Below are positions 8,521 to 16,196 of a stretch of DNA of 37,205 bases, piece by piece (position 1 is the first letter of the stretch; each line of letters begins with the position of its first letter). The stretch spans positions 1 through 37,205 of the forward strand of contig CALFIT010000115.1 of NCBI GenBank assembly GCA_937877465.1, given 5' to 3'. The notes below the pieces were generated by a model that saw nothing but the letters and a program-made list of their open reading frames with translations, had not been told where the DNA came from and did no database searches. This DNA comes from an uncultured Bacteroidales bacterium. GTDB lineage: Bacteria; Bacteroidota; Bacteroidia; Bacteroidales; F082. The position numbers and the translations under genes were made by a program.

Positions 8521-9210
8521 TTAAAGTTTCCCAAGCTCTTGCATTCGTTTCTTGTAGGCCGGGTTGTTGGGGTTGTTCATGTTGGCCTTCAGGTTCGGCA
8601 CTTTCTTCTTTTTCTTCTTGCCTTGCTGTTTCTGCTGGCTCTTGCTGAGGATTTCGCCCGTTGCGTTGAGCTTCGATTCCTCCTCGATGACGAGGCGTCC
8701 GTTGGAGATGGCTTTCAGGTCGTCCATAATCACTTGGTCGTTGACGACGCTCTTGTTCCATTCCAAGTAGTTGCGTTTCATCTGGTTAGCGATGGAGTAG
8801 GCCAAGGCTTCGCGCACCTCGTCGTTCTCCTCTTGCGAGGCGGCTTCAATCATCTTGACGATGTATTGGCCGTAATGCCCATATTTGATGTTATTGTTCT
8901 GGTAGCCAATATGTTGAGGCTTGCTTTGCCGTTCTATGGGGATGGGCGGGTCGTAAGGGCTGTCGATGTCTAAATTGTAGCTCGAGATCATGTAGAGGTG
9001 GTCCCACAGTTTGTGCTCGTAGTCGCTCGACTGCTTGATTTGCGGGTTCATCTGCACCATGACGCTGATGATGTATTTGGCGGCTTCGGTGCGTTGTTCG
9101 CGGTCTTCGATTTCCGGCAGCTTCTTGATCATTTCCTGTATGCAACGGCCATATTCCGAAATGGCGATTTGCTCTTTTTCCGTGTTGTAGGTCAATCCGA
9201 TTCGTTCCAT
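8521..9210 (-). CDS. DUF4290 domain-containing protein
   Basis: 229-residue soluble protein resembling the Bacteroidota-specific DUF4290 family, whose function is unknown. It starts MERIGLTYNTEKEQIAISEY, typical of the family. It is largely helical by composition and ends in a Lys/Gln-rich basic tail (QQKQQGKKKKKKVPNLK). The start at 9210 is chosen over an in-frame ATG at 9243 because a TAnnTTTG promoter at 9231-9238 would put the transcript start downstream of 9243. murA follows, and this neighbourhood with murA is common in the phylum as far as I recall. Confidence 0.85.
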   Translation of the reverse strand: MERIGLTYNTEKEQIAISEYGRCIQEMIKKLPEIEDREQRTEAAKYIISVMVQMNPQIKQSSDYEHKLWDHLYMISSYNLDIDSPYDPPIPIERQSKPQHIGYQNNNIKYGHYGQYIVKMIEAASQEENDEVREALAYSIANQMKRNYLEWNKSVVNDQVIMDDLKAISNGRLVIEEESKLNATGEILSKSQQKQQGKKKKKKVPNLKANMNNPNNPAYKKRMQELGKL

Positions 9211-9230
9211 TTGTGTCGTATTTTGGGTTG

Positions 9231-9238
9231 CAAAAATA
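9231..9238 (-). promoter_or_regulatory. -7 promoter element for the DUF4290 gene
   Basis: Minus strand TATTTTTG matches TAnnTTTG. It lies just outside the uvrD stop codon (9244-9246) and about 20 nt upstream of the DUF4290 start, so it gives DUF4290-murA its own promoter. Confidence 0.5.
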
Positions 9239-9243
9239 GTCAT

Positions 9244-11547
9244 TTATTCTTTAAGTATCGCCAACTTAGCGAATTTCAGCATCAGCATCTTCACGCCAGA
9301 GCTGTCGAAGTTGACGGAAGCCTTCTTGTTGGCTCCTGCGCCTTCGACGCTGATGATGGTGCCTTCGCCGAACTTGGCGTGCATCACCCTCATGCCTTCC
9401 TGCAAGAGGTCGGGATTAGAGGGCTGAAGGTTTTGCGGCATGGCGGGCTGGCTCGTCTGGCTTGGCCTTGCCGTTGGCGTGTTCTCTATCTTGCGGAAGC
9501 CATGCTGCTGCGGCTCGCCGAAGCGACTGAACGACCGTCCGCCCATCGACGAGGTGCCTCTAAACGAGGCCTTCTGCGTCTGCTCGATGAGGCTGGCGTC
9601 GATTTCGTCGACGAAGCGCGACCGCTCGCTGAGGGTGAGGTTGCCGTAACGGTAGCGTTGCTCGGCATAACTCAGCGTGAGCTTGGTCATGGCGCGGGTT
9701 ACGGCCACATAGAACAGGCGGCGTTCCTCCTCCAACTCCTCGCGGGTGCTGAGGCTCATGATGCCCGGGAAGAGGTTCTCCTCCATGCCGACGACATAGA
9801 CATAGGGGAACTCCAAGCCCTTGGCCGAGTGGATGGTCATCAGGCTGACATAGTCGTCGTTGCCGTCGTCTTTCTTCATCTCGGCGTCGGTGAGCAGGGC
9901 CACATCTTCCATGAACTGCACCAAGTCGACGCGGGCGGTCTCGCCCGTGGTCTCGTCCACCTGCCGGTCGCTGAACTCCATGATGGCGTTGAGCAGCTCC
10001 TCCACGTTCTCGACCCTCGAAACGCCCTCAGGCGAGTCGTCTTCTTTCAATACCTTTATTAATCCTATCGTGTTGGTGATGTGCTTGGCCAACTCGAAGG
10101 CGTTCATCTTGGCTTGAAGGCTTTGGAAGCTCTTGATCATCACCATGAAGTCGCGGAAACGGTTGATGGTGCCCATGTTGAAGTCTTGCGGAAACACGTT
10201 GCTCTCCATGCACTTCCAGATGCTCGTGCGTTGCTCGTTGGCCGTGACCATCATGCGCTCGATGCTGGTCTTGCCGATGCCACGGGCGGGGTAGTTGATG
10301 ATGCGCAGCAGGGCCTGTTCGTCCTCGGGATTTATGACGACGCGGAAATAGGCCAACAGGTCCTTGATTTCCTTGCGGTCGTAGAACGAGAGGCCACCGT
10401 ATATCTTATAAGGTATGTTCTGTTTGCGCAGGGCTTCTTCCATCGAGCGGCTTTGGGCGTTGGTGCGGTAGAGGATGGCGAAGTCCTTGTTGGCAAGGTG
10501 GCGCGTCATGCGGTAGCCGAAGATGCTGTTGGCCACGAGGGTGCCTTCCTCGGTGTCGCTGTTGGCGTGGATGAGTCCGATGAGTTCGCCTGCCTCCTTG
10601 TCGCTCCACACTTTTTTCTTGATCTGGTCCTTGTTGTGCGCGATGATGCTGTTCGACGCGTTGACGATGTTTTGGGTGGAGCGGTAGTTTTGCTCCAACC
10701 TAATTAGCTTATAGTCAGGGTAGTCGTTCTTGAAGTTGAGGATGTTCTGGATGTTGGCGCCACGGAAGGCGTAGATGCTTTGTGCGTCGTCGCCCACCAC
10801 GCAGAGGTTCTCGAACAGTGCGGCGACGCGCTTCACGATGAGGTATTGGGCGAAGTTGGTGTCCTGGTACTCATCGACGAGGATGAACTTGAAGTGGTTC
10901 TGGTATTTGTAGAGCACGTCGGGGTTGTCGCGCAGGAGGACGTTGGTGAAATACAGGATGTCGTCGAAGTCCATGGCGTTGGCGCGGTGCAGGCGGTCGT
11001 TGTAGAGCTTGAACAGTTGCGCGATGAGCGGCTTGTTCGACTTGCGGTCGGTCTCTTGTATTTCGGGGTCGTTGGCATAGTCTTCGGGCGAGTAGAGGCT
11101 CGACTTGGCCGACGAGATGCGCGACAGCACCTGCTTGGCGGGATAGGCCTTGGCGTCAAGCTGCAAGTCCTTCAGTATCTGCGTGATGAGGGCTTTCGAG
11201 TCGTCGGTGTCGTAAATCGAGAAGTTGGATGTGAAGCCGATTTTCTCCGCCTCGATGCGCAGGATGCGGGCGAAGATGGAGTGGAAGGTGCCCATCCACA
11301 CGTTGCGGGCGTCGCTCGCGTTGACTAATTGCATGATGCGTTCCTTCATCTCGCGGGCGGCCTTGTTGGTGAAGGTGAGGGCCATGATGCTGAACGGGTC
11401 GACGCCTTCCTGTATCATGTAGGCGACGCGGTAGGTGAGGGCGCGGGTCTTGCCCGATCCTGCTCCCGCGATGACCATCACGGGGCCTTCTATGGTGGTA
11501 ACGGCCTCACGCTGAGGCTCGTTGAGGTCTTTCAGTAAGTCTATCAT
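9244..11547 (-). CDS. UvrD/PcrA-type superfamily 1 DNA helicase
   Basis: 767-residue ATP-dependent 3'-5' DNA helicase acting in repair and replication-fork maintenance. Walker A GAGSGKT is at residues 28-34. Walker B/DExx reads ILVDEYQDTNFAQY. Motif III-like GDDAQSIYAFRGA and the C-terminal motif LMTIHSAKGLEFPYVYVVGM are present. After a low-complexity Ser/Gln/Pro linker, the tail LQEGMRVMHAKFGEGTI is the Tudor-like C-terminal module of PcrA/UvrD. The ATG at 11547 (MIDLLKDLNEPQ) is chosen because an upstream in-frame ATG at 11655 would lie inside tRNA-Lys and upstream of the promoter at 11567-11574. I cannot separate the names uvrD and pcrA from sequence alone. Confidence 0.96.
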   Translation of the reverse strand: MIDLLKDLNEPQREAVTTIEGPVMVIAGAGSGKTRALTYRVAYMIQEGVDPFSIMALTFTNKAAREMKERIMQLVNASDARNVWMGTFHSIFARILRIEAEKIGFTSNFSIYDTDDSKALITQILKDLQLDAKAYPAKQVLSRISSAKSSLYSPEDYANDPEIQETDRKSNKPLIAQLFKLYNDRLHRANAMDFDDILYFTNVLLRDNPDVLYKYQNHFKFILVDEYQDTNFAQYLIVKRVAALFENLCVVGDDAQSIYAFRGANIQNILNFKNDYPDYKLIRLEQNYRSTQNIVNASNSIIAHNKDQIKKKVWSDKEAGELIGLIHANSDTEEGTLVANSIFGYRMTRHLANKDFAILYRTNAQSRSMEEALRKQNIPYKIYGGLSFYDRKEIKDLLAYFRVVINPEDEQALLRIINYPARGIGKTSIERMMVTANEQRTSIWKCMESNVFPQDFNMGTINRFRDFMVMIKSFQSLQAKMNAFELAKHITNTIGLIKVLKEDDSPEGVSRVENVEELLNAIMEFSDRQVDETTGETARVDLVQFMEDVALLTDAEMKKDDGNDDYVSLMTIHSAKGLEFPYVYVVGMEENLFPGIMSLSTREELEEERRLFYVAVTRAMTKLTLSYAEQRYRYGNLTLSERSRFVDEIDASLIEQTQKASFRGTSSMGGRSFSRFGEPQQHGFRKIENTPTARPSQTSQPAMPQNLQPSNPDLLQEGMRVMHAKFGEGTIISVEGAGANKKASVNFDSSGVKMLMLKFAKLAILKE

Positions 11548-11566
11548 CGTGTCATCTTTGGAGTGG

Positions 11567-11574
11567 CAAAGATA
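11567..11574 (-). promoter_or_regulatory. -7 promoter element for the UvrD/PcrA gene
   Basis: Minus strand TATCTTTG matches TAnnTTTG, 20 nt upstream of the chosen ATG at 11547. It lies just downstream of the tRNA-Lys terminator, so the helicase is transcribed separately from the tRNA. Confidence 0.55.
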
Positions 11575-11577
11575 AAC

Positions 11578-11609
11578 AAAAAATCTCCGACTTGTTCGGA
11601 GATTTTTTT
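11578..11609 (-). terminator. Terminator of tRNA-Lys
   Basis: Stem tctccga (11584-11590) / tcggaga (11596-11602) with a 5-nt loop, flanked by six A on one side and seven T on the other. On the minus strand it is a hairpin followed by a U run just after the tRNA 3' end. The A/T symmetry would let it act in both directions. Confidence 0.85.
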
Positions 11610-11619
11610 GATTCTTTCG

Positions 11620-11692
11620 TGACCCGGCTGGGGCTCGAACCCAGGACCCCAACATTAAAAGTGTTGTGCTCTACCTGCTGAGCTACCGAGTC
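11620..11692 (-). tRNA. tRNA-Lys (anticodon UUU)
   Basis: 73 nt including the discriminator A. Acceptor stem GACTCGG/CCGGGTC (one G-U pair), D arm with GGTAGAGC, anticodon stem CAACA/TGTTG around loop CTTTTAA (anticodon TTT), and T loop in GGGTTCGAGCCC. The genomic sequence after the discriminator is CG, so CCA is not encoded and must be added by tRNA nucleotidyltransferase. It has a promoter at 11716-11723 and a terminator at 11578-11609. Confidence 0.97.
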
Positions 11693-11715
11693 AACCGCTT
11701 CGCGATTTGCGGCTG

Positions 11716-11723
11716 CAAAAGTA
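11716..11723 (-). promoter_or_regulatory. -7 promoter element for tRNA-Lys
   Basis: Minus strand TACTTTTG matches TAnnTTTG, 24 nt upstream of the mature tRNA 5' end. The same octamer and GCTGCAAAAGTA context precedes the tRNA-Ser pair at 33580-33587. Confidence 0.6.
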
Positions 11724-11765
11724 CGCTTTTTTTCGTTATCGCTGCCTCTTTGCGCCAAAATTTTT

Positions 11766-12383
11766 TCATTCGTCTATCAAGCCTTTGCCTTGGCGGACGA
11801 TAACAATCTCATTGTCAGTGCAATCCACAACCGTGCTCTCCTCGTTGTCGCCCGCGCCGCCGTCGATGACGATGTCCACCAAGTCCTTGTAGCGGTCGTG
11901 GATCTCCTCGGGGTCGGTGAGGTAGGGGTTGATGTCGTCGTCGCTGTCCTCAAGCGAAGTGGTCATGATGGGCTGCCCGAACTCGCGCACGATGTTGGTG
12001 ATGATGGGCTGGTCGGGGATGCGGATGCCGATGGTCTTCTTCTTGCTCTGGAAGATGCGCGGGATGTTGTTGTTGGCCTCAAGGATGAAGGTGAACGGCC
12101 CAGGCAGGTTGCGCTTCATCATCTTGAACACGTCGTTGTTGATGGGCTTGGTGAACTCGCTCAACATGCTGAGGTCGTGGAAGATGAACGAGAAGTTGGC
12201 CTTCTCCTTGCGGATGCCCTTGATCTGGCAGATGCGCTCGAAGGTGCGCTGGTTGTTGATGCACCCGCCGAGGCCGTAGAGCGTGTCGGTCGGGAAGATG
12301 ATGGTGCCGCCGTCGGACAGGCATTCCAAGATCATCTTGACATAACGCGGGTTGGGATTGGTCGGATAGAGTTTGAGTATCAT
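11766..12383 (-). CDS. YciO/Sua5/YrdC-family protein (L-threonylcarbamoyladenylate synthase-like)
   Basis: 205-residue Sua5/YciO/YrdC-domain protein. Members related to TsaC/Sua5 make threonylcarbamoyl-AMP for the t6A modification of tRNA. The YciO subgroup shares the fold but has a less certain role. Features favouring YciO are the MILKLYPTNPNPRYVK start, GGTIIFPTDTLYGLG at about residues 25-39, LPGPFTFIL, and the DPEEIHDRYKDLVDIVIDGG stretch. The lysine- and arginine-rich IKGIRKEKAN corresponds to the nucleotide-binding KxR region. The start at 12383 fits family length; an upstream in-frame ATG at 12461 lies upstream of the promoter at 12404-12411. Confidence 0.88.
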   Translation of the reverse strand: MILKLYPTNPNPRYVKMILECLSDGGTIIFPTDTLYGLGGCINNQRTFERICQIKGIRKEKANFSFIFHDLSMLSEFTKPINNDVFKMMKRNLPGPFTFILEANNNIPRIFQSKKKTIGIRIPDQPIITNIVREFGQPIMTTSLEDSDDDINPYLTDPEEIHDRYKDLVDIVIDGGAGDNEESTVVDCTDNEIVIVRQGKGLIDE

Positions 12384-12403
12384 AGGCTTACGGAAAAATC
12401 GCG

Positions 12404-12411
12404 CAAAAATA
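12404..12411 (-). promoter_or_regulatory. -7 promoter element for the yciO-like gene
   Basis: Minus strand TATTTTTG matches TAnnTTTG, about 20 nt upstream of the ATG at 12383. It forms a divergent pair with the plus-strand element at 12446-12453. Confidence 0.5.
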
Positions 12412-12445
12412 CAAAAAAAGTTGTTCGGCATAAACGAAAAACCCC

Positions 12446-12453
12446 TATCTTTG
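12446..12453 (+). promoter_or_regulatory. -7 promoter element for the PurF-like gene
   Basis: TATCTTTG matches TAnnTTTG, with TTG (12421-12423) 22 nt upstream as a -33 candidate. The start codon is 66 nt downstream, giving a leader of about 55 nt. Confidence 0.55.
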
Positions 12454-12519
12454 CATCCCATTCATGGACGACTGTTCCGTGGATGGATTTTTGTTTTATA
12501 ACCTAAAAACATTGCAATC

Positions 12520-13935
12520 ATGGGAGGCTTCTTCGGAACGATTTCAAAACACGCTTGCGCCAAGGACTTGTTCTATGGCGTTGATTATCACTCACATCTC
12601 GGCACCAAACGTGCGGGTATGGCAACCTACGACGGCGAACTCTTTCACCGCTCGATCCACGACATCGAGAACACGTATTTCCGCACCAAGTTCAGCGACG
12701 AGATGGTCGCGAACAAGTTTACGGGCAACAGCGGCATCGGCGTCATCAGCGACACCGACGCGCAGCCTATCATCGTCAACTCGCACCTCGGCAGGTTCGC
12801 CATCGCCACCGTCGCGAAAATCAACAACATGGACGAACTCGTCGACCATTGCCTGGCCAACAAGCAGCATTTCGCCGAGCTGAGCATGGGCGCCACCAAC
12901 CCCACCGAGCTGATGGCCCTGCTCATCACGCAAGGCGAGGACTTCGTCGACGGCATCCGCAACGTATATGACAAGGTGAAAGGCTCGTGTTCGATGATCA
13001 TCCTCACCGAAGACGGCATTATCGCTGCCCGCGACTACTATGGCCGCACCCCGATTGTGGTGGGCAAGGGCGAAGAGGGGTACGCGGTGGCTTCCGAAAG
13101 CCATAGCTACATCAACCTCGACTACACGACTTGTTACAACGTCGGGCCGGGTGAAATCGTCAAGGTGACCTCAGACGGCGTGCAGCAGCTGCTGGCTCCC
13201 AGTCCGAAGAAGCAGATCTGCTCGTTCTTGTGGATCTACTACGGCTATCCCGTGTCGGACTACGAGGGCGTCAACGTGGAGGAAGCCCGCTACAACGAAG
13301 GCCGCGAGATGGGCAAGCGCGACTATGTCGACATCGACTACGTCTCCGCCATCCCCGACTCGGGCATCGGCATGGCCTTGGGCTACTCCAACATCCGCAA
13401 GGTGCCTTATATGCGCGGCGTGGTGAAATATACGCCCACATGGTCGAGGAGCTTCATGCCCGTCAACCAGAGCCAGCGCGAACATGTGGCCAAGATGAAA
13501 CTCATCCCCAACCGCCAGATGCTCGAAGGCAAGAAGGTGGCCTTCTGCGACGACAGCATCGTGCGTGGTACCCAGTTGCGCGACAACGTGAAGATGCTCT
13601 ACGACTACGGCGCACGCGAGGTGCATGTGCGCATCAGCTGCCCGCCGTTGATGTATGGCTGCCCGTTCATCAATTTCTCGGCCTCCAAGAACGTGATGGA
13701 ACTCATCACGCGCCGTTGCGTTGAGGAGTTGGAAGGCGACAACAACAAGAACATCGAGAAATATTGCGACCCGACGACGCCAGAATACGCCAACCTTGTG
13801 GAGATGCTTCGTAAGCACGTCGGTGTCGACTCGCTGAAATTCAATACTTTGGAAAGCGTGGTCAACGCCATCGGCCTGCCCAAGTGCGAGCTTTGCACGC
13901 ATTGCTTCGACGGGTCGAGCTACGGGCACGAATAA
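12520..13935 (+). CDS. PurF-family amidophosphoribosyltransferase paralogue lacking the glutaminase nucleophile
   Basis: 471-residue PurF-like protein. PurF normally makes phosphoribosylamine from PRPP using ammonia released from glutamine. The PRPP-binding loop is intact (FCDDSIVRGTQ, Asp344-Asp345). The N-terminus reads MGGFFGTISK, where active PurF has Cys as its first mature residue (CGxFGI), so the nucleophile is Gly. The RxSTxG and NGNL-type glutamine-binding segments are also not recognisable. Cysteines at the four positions that bind the iron-sulfur cluster in B. subtilis PurF appear retained: ICSFLW, YGCPF and the C-terminal CTHC. It may use free ammonia, or be a regulatory or repurposed paralogue. 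The start is fixed by the GGFFG match. Confidence 0.88.
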   Translation: MGGFFGTISKHACAKDLFYGVDYHSHLGTKRAGMATYDGELFHRSIHDIENTYFRTKFSDEMVANKFTGNSGIGVISDTDAQPIIVNSHLGRFAIATVAKINNMDELVDHCLANKQHFAELSMGATNPTELMALLITQGEDFVDGIRNVYDKVKGSCSMIILTEDGIIAARDYYGRTPIVVGKGEEGYAVASESHSYINLDYTTCYNVGPGEIVKVTSDGVQQLLAPSPKKQICSFLWIYYGYPVSDYEGVNVEEARYNEGREMGKRDYVDIDYVSAIPDSGIGMALGYSNIRKVPYMRGVVKYTPTWSRSFMPVNQSQREHVAKMKLIPNRQMLEGKKVAFCDDSIVRGTQLRDNVKMLYDYGAREVHVRISCPPLMYGCPFINFSASKNVMELITRRCVEELEGDNNKNIEKYCDPTTPEYANLVEMLRKHVGVDSLKFNTLESVVNAIGLPKCELCTHCFDGSSYGHE

Positions 13936-13975
13936 AAAAATTGCGGTTTTTGCTTGCCAATCCAAGAAAAGTCCG

Positions 13976-13983
13976 TACTTTTG
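13976..13983 (+). promoter_or_regulatory. -7 promoter element for SRP RNA
   Basis: TACTTTTG matches TAnnTTTG. CTTG at 13953-13956 is a -33 candidate with a 19-nt gap, the expected spacing. The RNA 5' end (GGG at 13988) lies 5 nt downstream of the box. Confidence 0.65.
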
Positions 13984-13987
13984 CAAC

Positions 13988-14084
13988 GGGTAAGTCTTAT
14001 ACGACCAGCTCCCTCTGAAATCCCCCAGGACAGGAATGTAGCAAGGGTAGGAGGTTGTAGCGGTGCGATATGAGTAGCTTACCC
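13988..14084 (+). ncRNA. ffs: Signal recognition particle RNA (4.5S type)
   Basis: 97-nt RNA that binds Ffh to target nascent membrane proteins. The ends GGGTAAG and CTTACCC pair perfectly. The helix 8 core is present: CCAGGACAGGAA on one side and the GUAGCAAGGGUA segment on the other, which are the universal Ffh-binding loops. The T-rich TTCTTTGTTTT after the terminal stem may end transcription. Size and layout match the small bacterial SRP RNA without an Alu domain. Confidence 0.93.
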
Positions 14085-14095
14085 TTCTTTGTTTT

Positions 14096-14159
14096 ATGAC
14101 GCGAGACGGCTGGACTTCGGGACACGCTTCGCGTCATTACGTGGAACGAAGCAATCCAG
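14096..14159. repeat. REP-like half repeat abutting the DPP III start
   Basis: 14132-14159 repeats the outer and inner arm words of the 5067-5145 element (GTCATT then GGAACGAAGCAATCCAG). ATGACGCG (14096-14103) and CGCGTCAT (14130-14137) form an 8-bp inverted repeat that includes its start. The repeat ends directly at the base before the ATG at 14160. Confidence 0.6.
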
Positions 14160-16139
14160 ATGAAAAACTATCGAAACATGAACGACTTCAAATATCTCGT
14201 CGATGAGTTCGCCGACCTCAAGATCATGCGCTACCGCATCCCCGAATGGGAAAACCTGACCTTGCGCCAAAAGGAATACCTATATTATTTAGGCGAGGCC
14301 GCCAAATGCGGTCGCGACATCCTCTTTGACCAGAATTACAAGCACAACCTTGTCGTCAGAAAGACCTTGGAAACCATTCTCAATAGCTATCAAGGCGATA
14401 GGGAATGTGATGGTTTCCAAAAGTTTACGGTCTATGCCAAGCGGGTGTTCTTCAGCAACGGCATCCATCATCATTACGCCGAGGACAAGTTCTTCCCCGA
14501 AGTGTCGGAAGCCTACTTTGCCGAATTGGTGAAAGGCTGCGATGCGAGCCAGTTGCCTATTAATAAAGGTGTAACGGTGGAGCAGTTCCTCGATTTTTTG
14601 CTGCCAATCATTTTCGACCCGACGGTGGCTCCCGTGCGTCGCAGCAGCGACGACGACATCATCCGTAATTCGGCGGTCAACTTCTACGAGGGCGACCTGA
14701 CCAAGGCCGAGGTGGAGGCTTTCTATGCGGCGCAACACGTTGAAGGCGACGCAAAGCCGGTTTCCTACGGGCTTAATTCGCGCCTCGTGAAGGAAAACGG
14801 ACGCATCTATGAAAAGGTCTACAAGGCCGACGGGCTGTATGGCGAGGCCATCCAGGCCATCATCGGCTGGTTGGAAAAAGCCAACGAAGTGGCCGAAAAC
14901 GACGCGCAACGCCGTTATACCCAACTGCTTGTCGACTATTACCGCACCGGCGACCTCAAGACTTGGGACGCCTACAACATCGCGTGGGTGCAGGACAACG
15001 CCTCGCACATCGACTTCGTGAACGGCTTCGTTGAGGACTACGGCGACCCGATGGGCATGAAAGCCACTTGGGAGAGCGTGGTCGACTTCAAGGACTTGGA
15101 GGCGACGCGCCGTTCCAACATCATCAGCGAAAACGCGCAGTGGTTCGAGGACCATTCGCCCGTCGACCCGCGTTTCAAGAAAGAGGAATGCCGTGGCGTG
15201 TCGGCCAAGAGCATCATCGTCACCACGCTTGGCGGCGACTGTTTCCCCGCGCCGCCCATTGGCATCAACCTACCCAACGCCGACTGGATCCGCAAGGACT
15301 TCGGCTCCAAGTCGGTGACCATCACCAACTTGATGGAAGCCTACGACCGCGCCGCCGACGAAAGCCCCAAGAGCGGCCTGAAAGAGTTTGCCTATTCGGA
15401 GGAAGAGGTGGCACTATGCAAGAAATACGGCCCCGATGCCTCGGTGGTGCATACCAACCTGCACGAGTGCTTGGGTCACGGCTCGGGCAAACTGCTGCCG
15501 ACCACTTCGCCCAACGCCTTGAAAGAGTTCAGCTCGACGCTCGAAGAAGCACGCGCCGACCTCTTCGGGCTTTATTACATCGCCGACCCGAAAATGGTGG
15601 AATTGGGTGTCATGCCTGACCATGAGGCATTTAAGGCCGAGTATTGCAGCTACATCCGTAACGGCCTGATGACGCAATTGGCGCGTGTCGAGTTGGGCAA
15701 GGACGTCACCGAGGCCCACATGCAGAACCGCAAACTGATTGCCGAGTGGTGCTACGAACATGGGCGACACAACAATGTGATAGAAAAGAAGATGCGCGAC
15801 GGCAAGACCTATTTCGTTGTCAACGACTTTGAGGCCTTGCGCCATCTGTTCGGCGAGCTGTTGGCCGAGGTGCAGCGCATCAAGAGCGAGGGCAACTATG
15901 CGGCGGGCAAGGCTTTGGTGGAACGCTATGCCGTAAAGGTCGACCAGGACTTGCACAAGGAGATTAAGGAACGCTACAACGCCTTGGGACTCAAGCCTTA
16001 CGGCGGTTTCATCAACCCTGAGATTGTGCCCGTGGTTGAGAACGGCCAAGTCGTTGATTATCGCGTCGATTATCCCACGAATTTTCTGGAGCAACATCTC
16101 GACTACGGAAAGAACTATTCCTTTTTGAAAGATTTTTGA
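14160..16139 (+). CDS. Dipeptidyl peptidase III (metallopeptidase family M49)
   Basis: 659-residue zinc exopeptidase that removes dipeptides from peptide N-termini. The zinc motif HECLGH is at residues 435-440, the six-residue HExxxH form typical of M49. The second motif EEARAD starts at Glu462 and supplies the third zinc ligand. Length fits bacterial DPP III. There is no signal peptide, so a cytoplasmic role in peptide turnover is likely. Two starts are possible: 14160, directly after the REP-like repeat, or 14178 (MNDFKYLVDEF), which fits the conserved sequence equally well. No TAnnTTTG box is visible close upstream, so its promoter is unclear; read-through from the SRP RNA promoter is possible. 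Confidence 0.93.
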   Translation: MKNYRNMNDFKYLVDEFADLKIMRYRIPEWENLTLRQKEYLYYLGEAAKCGRDILFDQNYKHNLVVRKTLETILNSYQGDRECDGFQKFTVYAKRVFFSNGIHHHYAEDKFFPEVSEAYFAELVKGCDASQLPINKGVTVEQFLDFLLPIIFDPTVAPVRRSSDDDIIRNSAVNFYEGDLTKAEVEAFYAAQHVEGDAKPVSYGLNSRLVKENGRIYEKVYKADGLYGEAIQAIIGWLEKANEVAENDAQRRYTQLLVDYYRTGDLKTWDAYNIAWVQDNASHIDFVNGFVEDYGDPMGMKATWESVVDFKDLEATRRSNIISENAQWFEDHSPVDPRFKKEECRGVSAKSIIVTTLGGDCFPAPPIGINLPNADWIRKDFGSKSVTITNLMEAYDRAADESPKSGLKEFAYSEEEVALCKKYGPDASVVHTNLHECLGHGSGKLLPTTSPNALKEFSSTLEEARADLFGLYYIADPKMVELGVMPDHEAFKAEYCSYIRNGLMTQLARVELGKDVTEAHMQNRKLIAEWCYEHGRHNNVIEKKMRDGKTYFVVNDFEALRHLFGELLAEVQRIKSEGNYAAGKALVERYAVKVDQDLHKEIKERYNALGLKPYGGFINPEIVPVVENGQVVDYRVDYPTNFLEQHLDYGKNYSFLKDF

Positions 16140-16172
16140 ACGATTTCTTGCGAAGCAATCCCATAAAAGGCT

Positions 16173-16180
16173 TATTTTTG
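16173..16180 (+). promoter_or_regulatory. -7 promoter element for mpl
   Basis: TATTTTTG matches TAnnTTTG, 17 nt before the ATG. TTG at 16148-16150 is a -33 candidate 22 nt upstream. The gap also holds a short GCGAAGCAATCC word (16150-16161) shared with the REP-like repeat. Confidence 0.5.
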
Positions 16181-16196
16181 CGGAAATTATCCGATC

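Noticed and set aside
11548..11655. Upstream extension of the helicase gene to an ATG at 11655
   Set aside because: The extension overlaps tRNA-Lys, its terminator and the helicase promoter, and adds residues not found in UvrD/PcrA.
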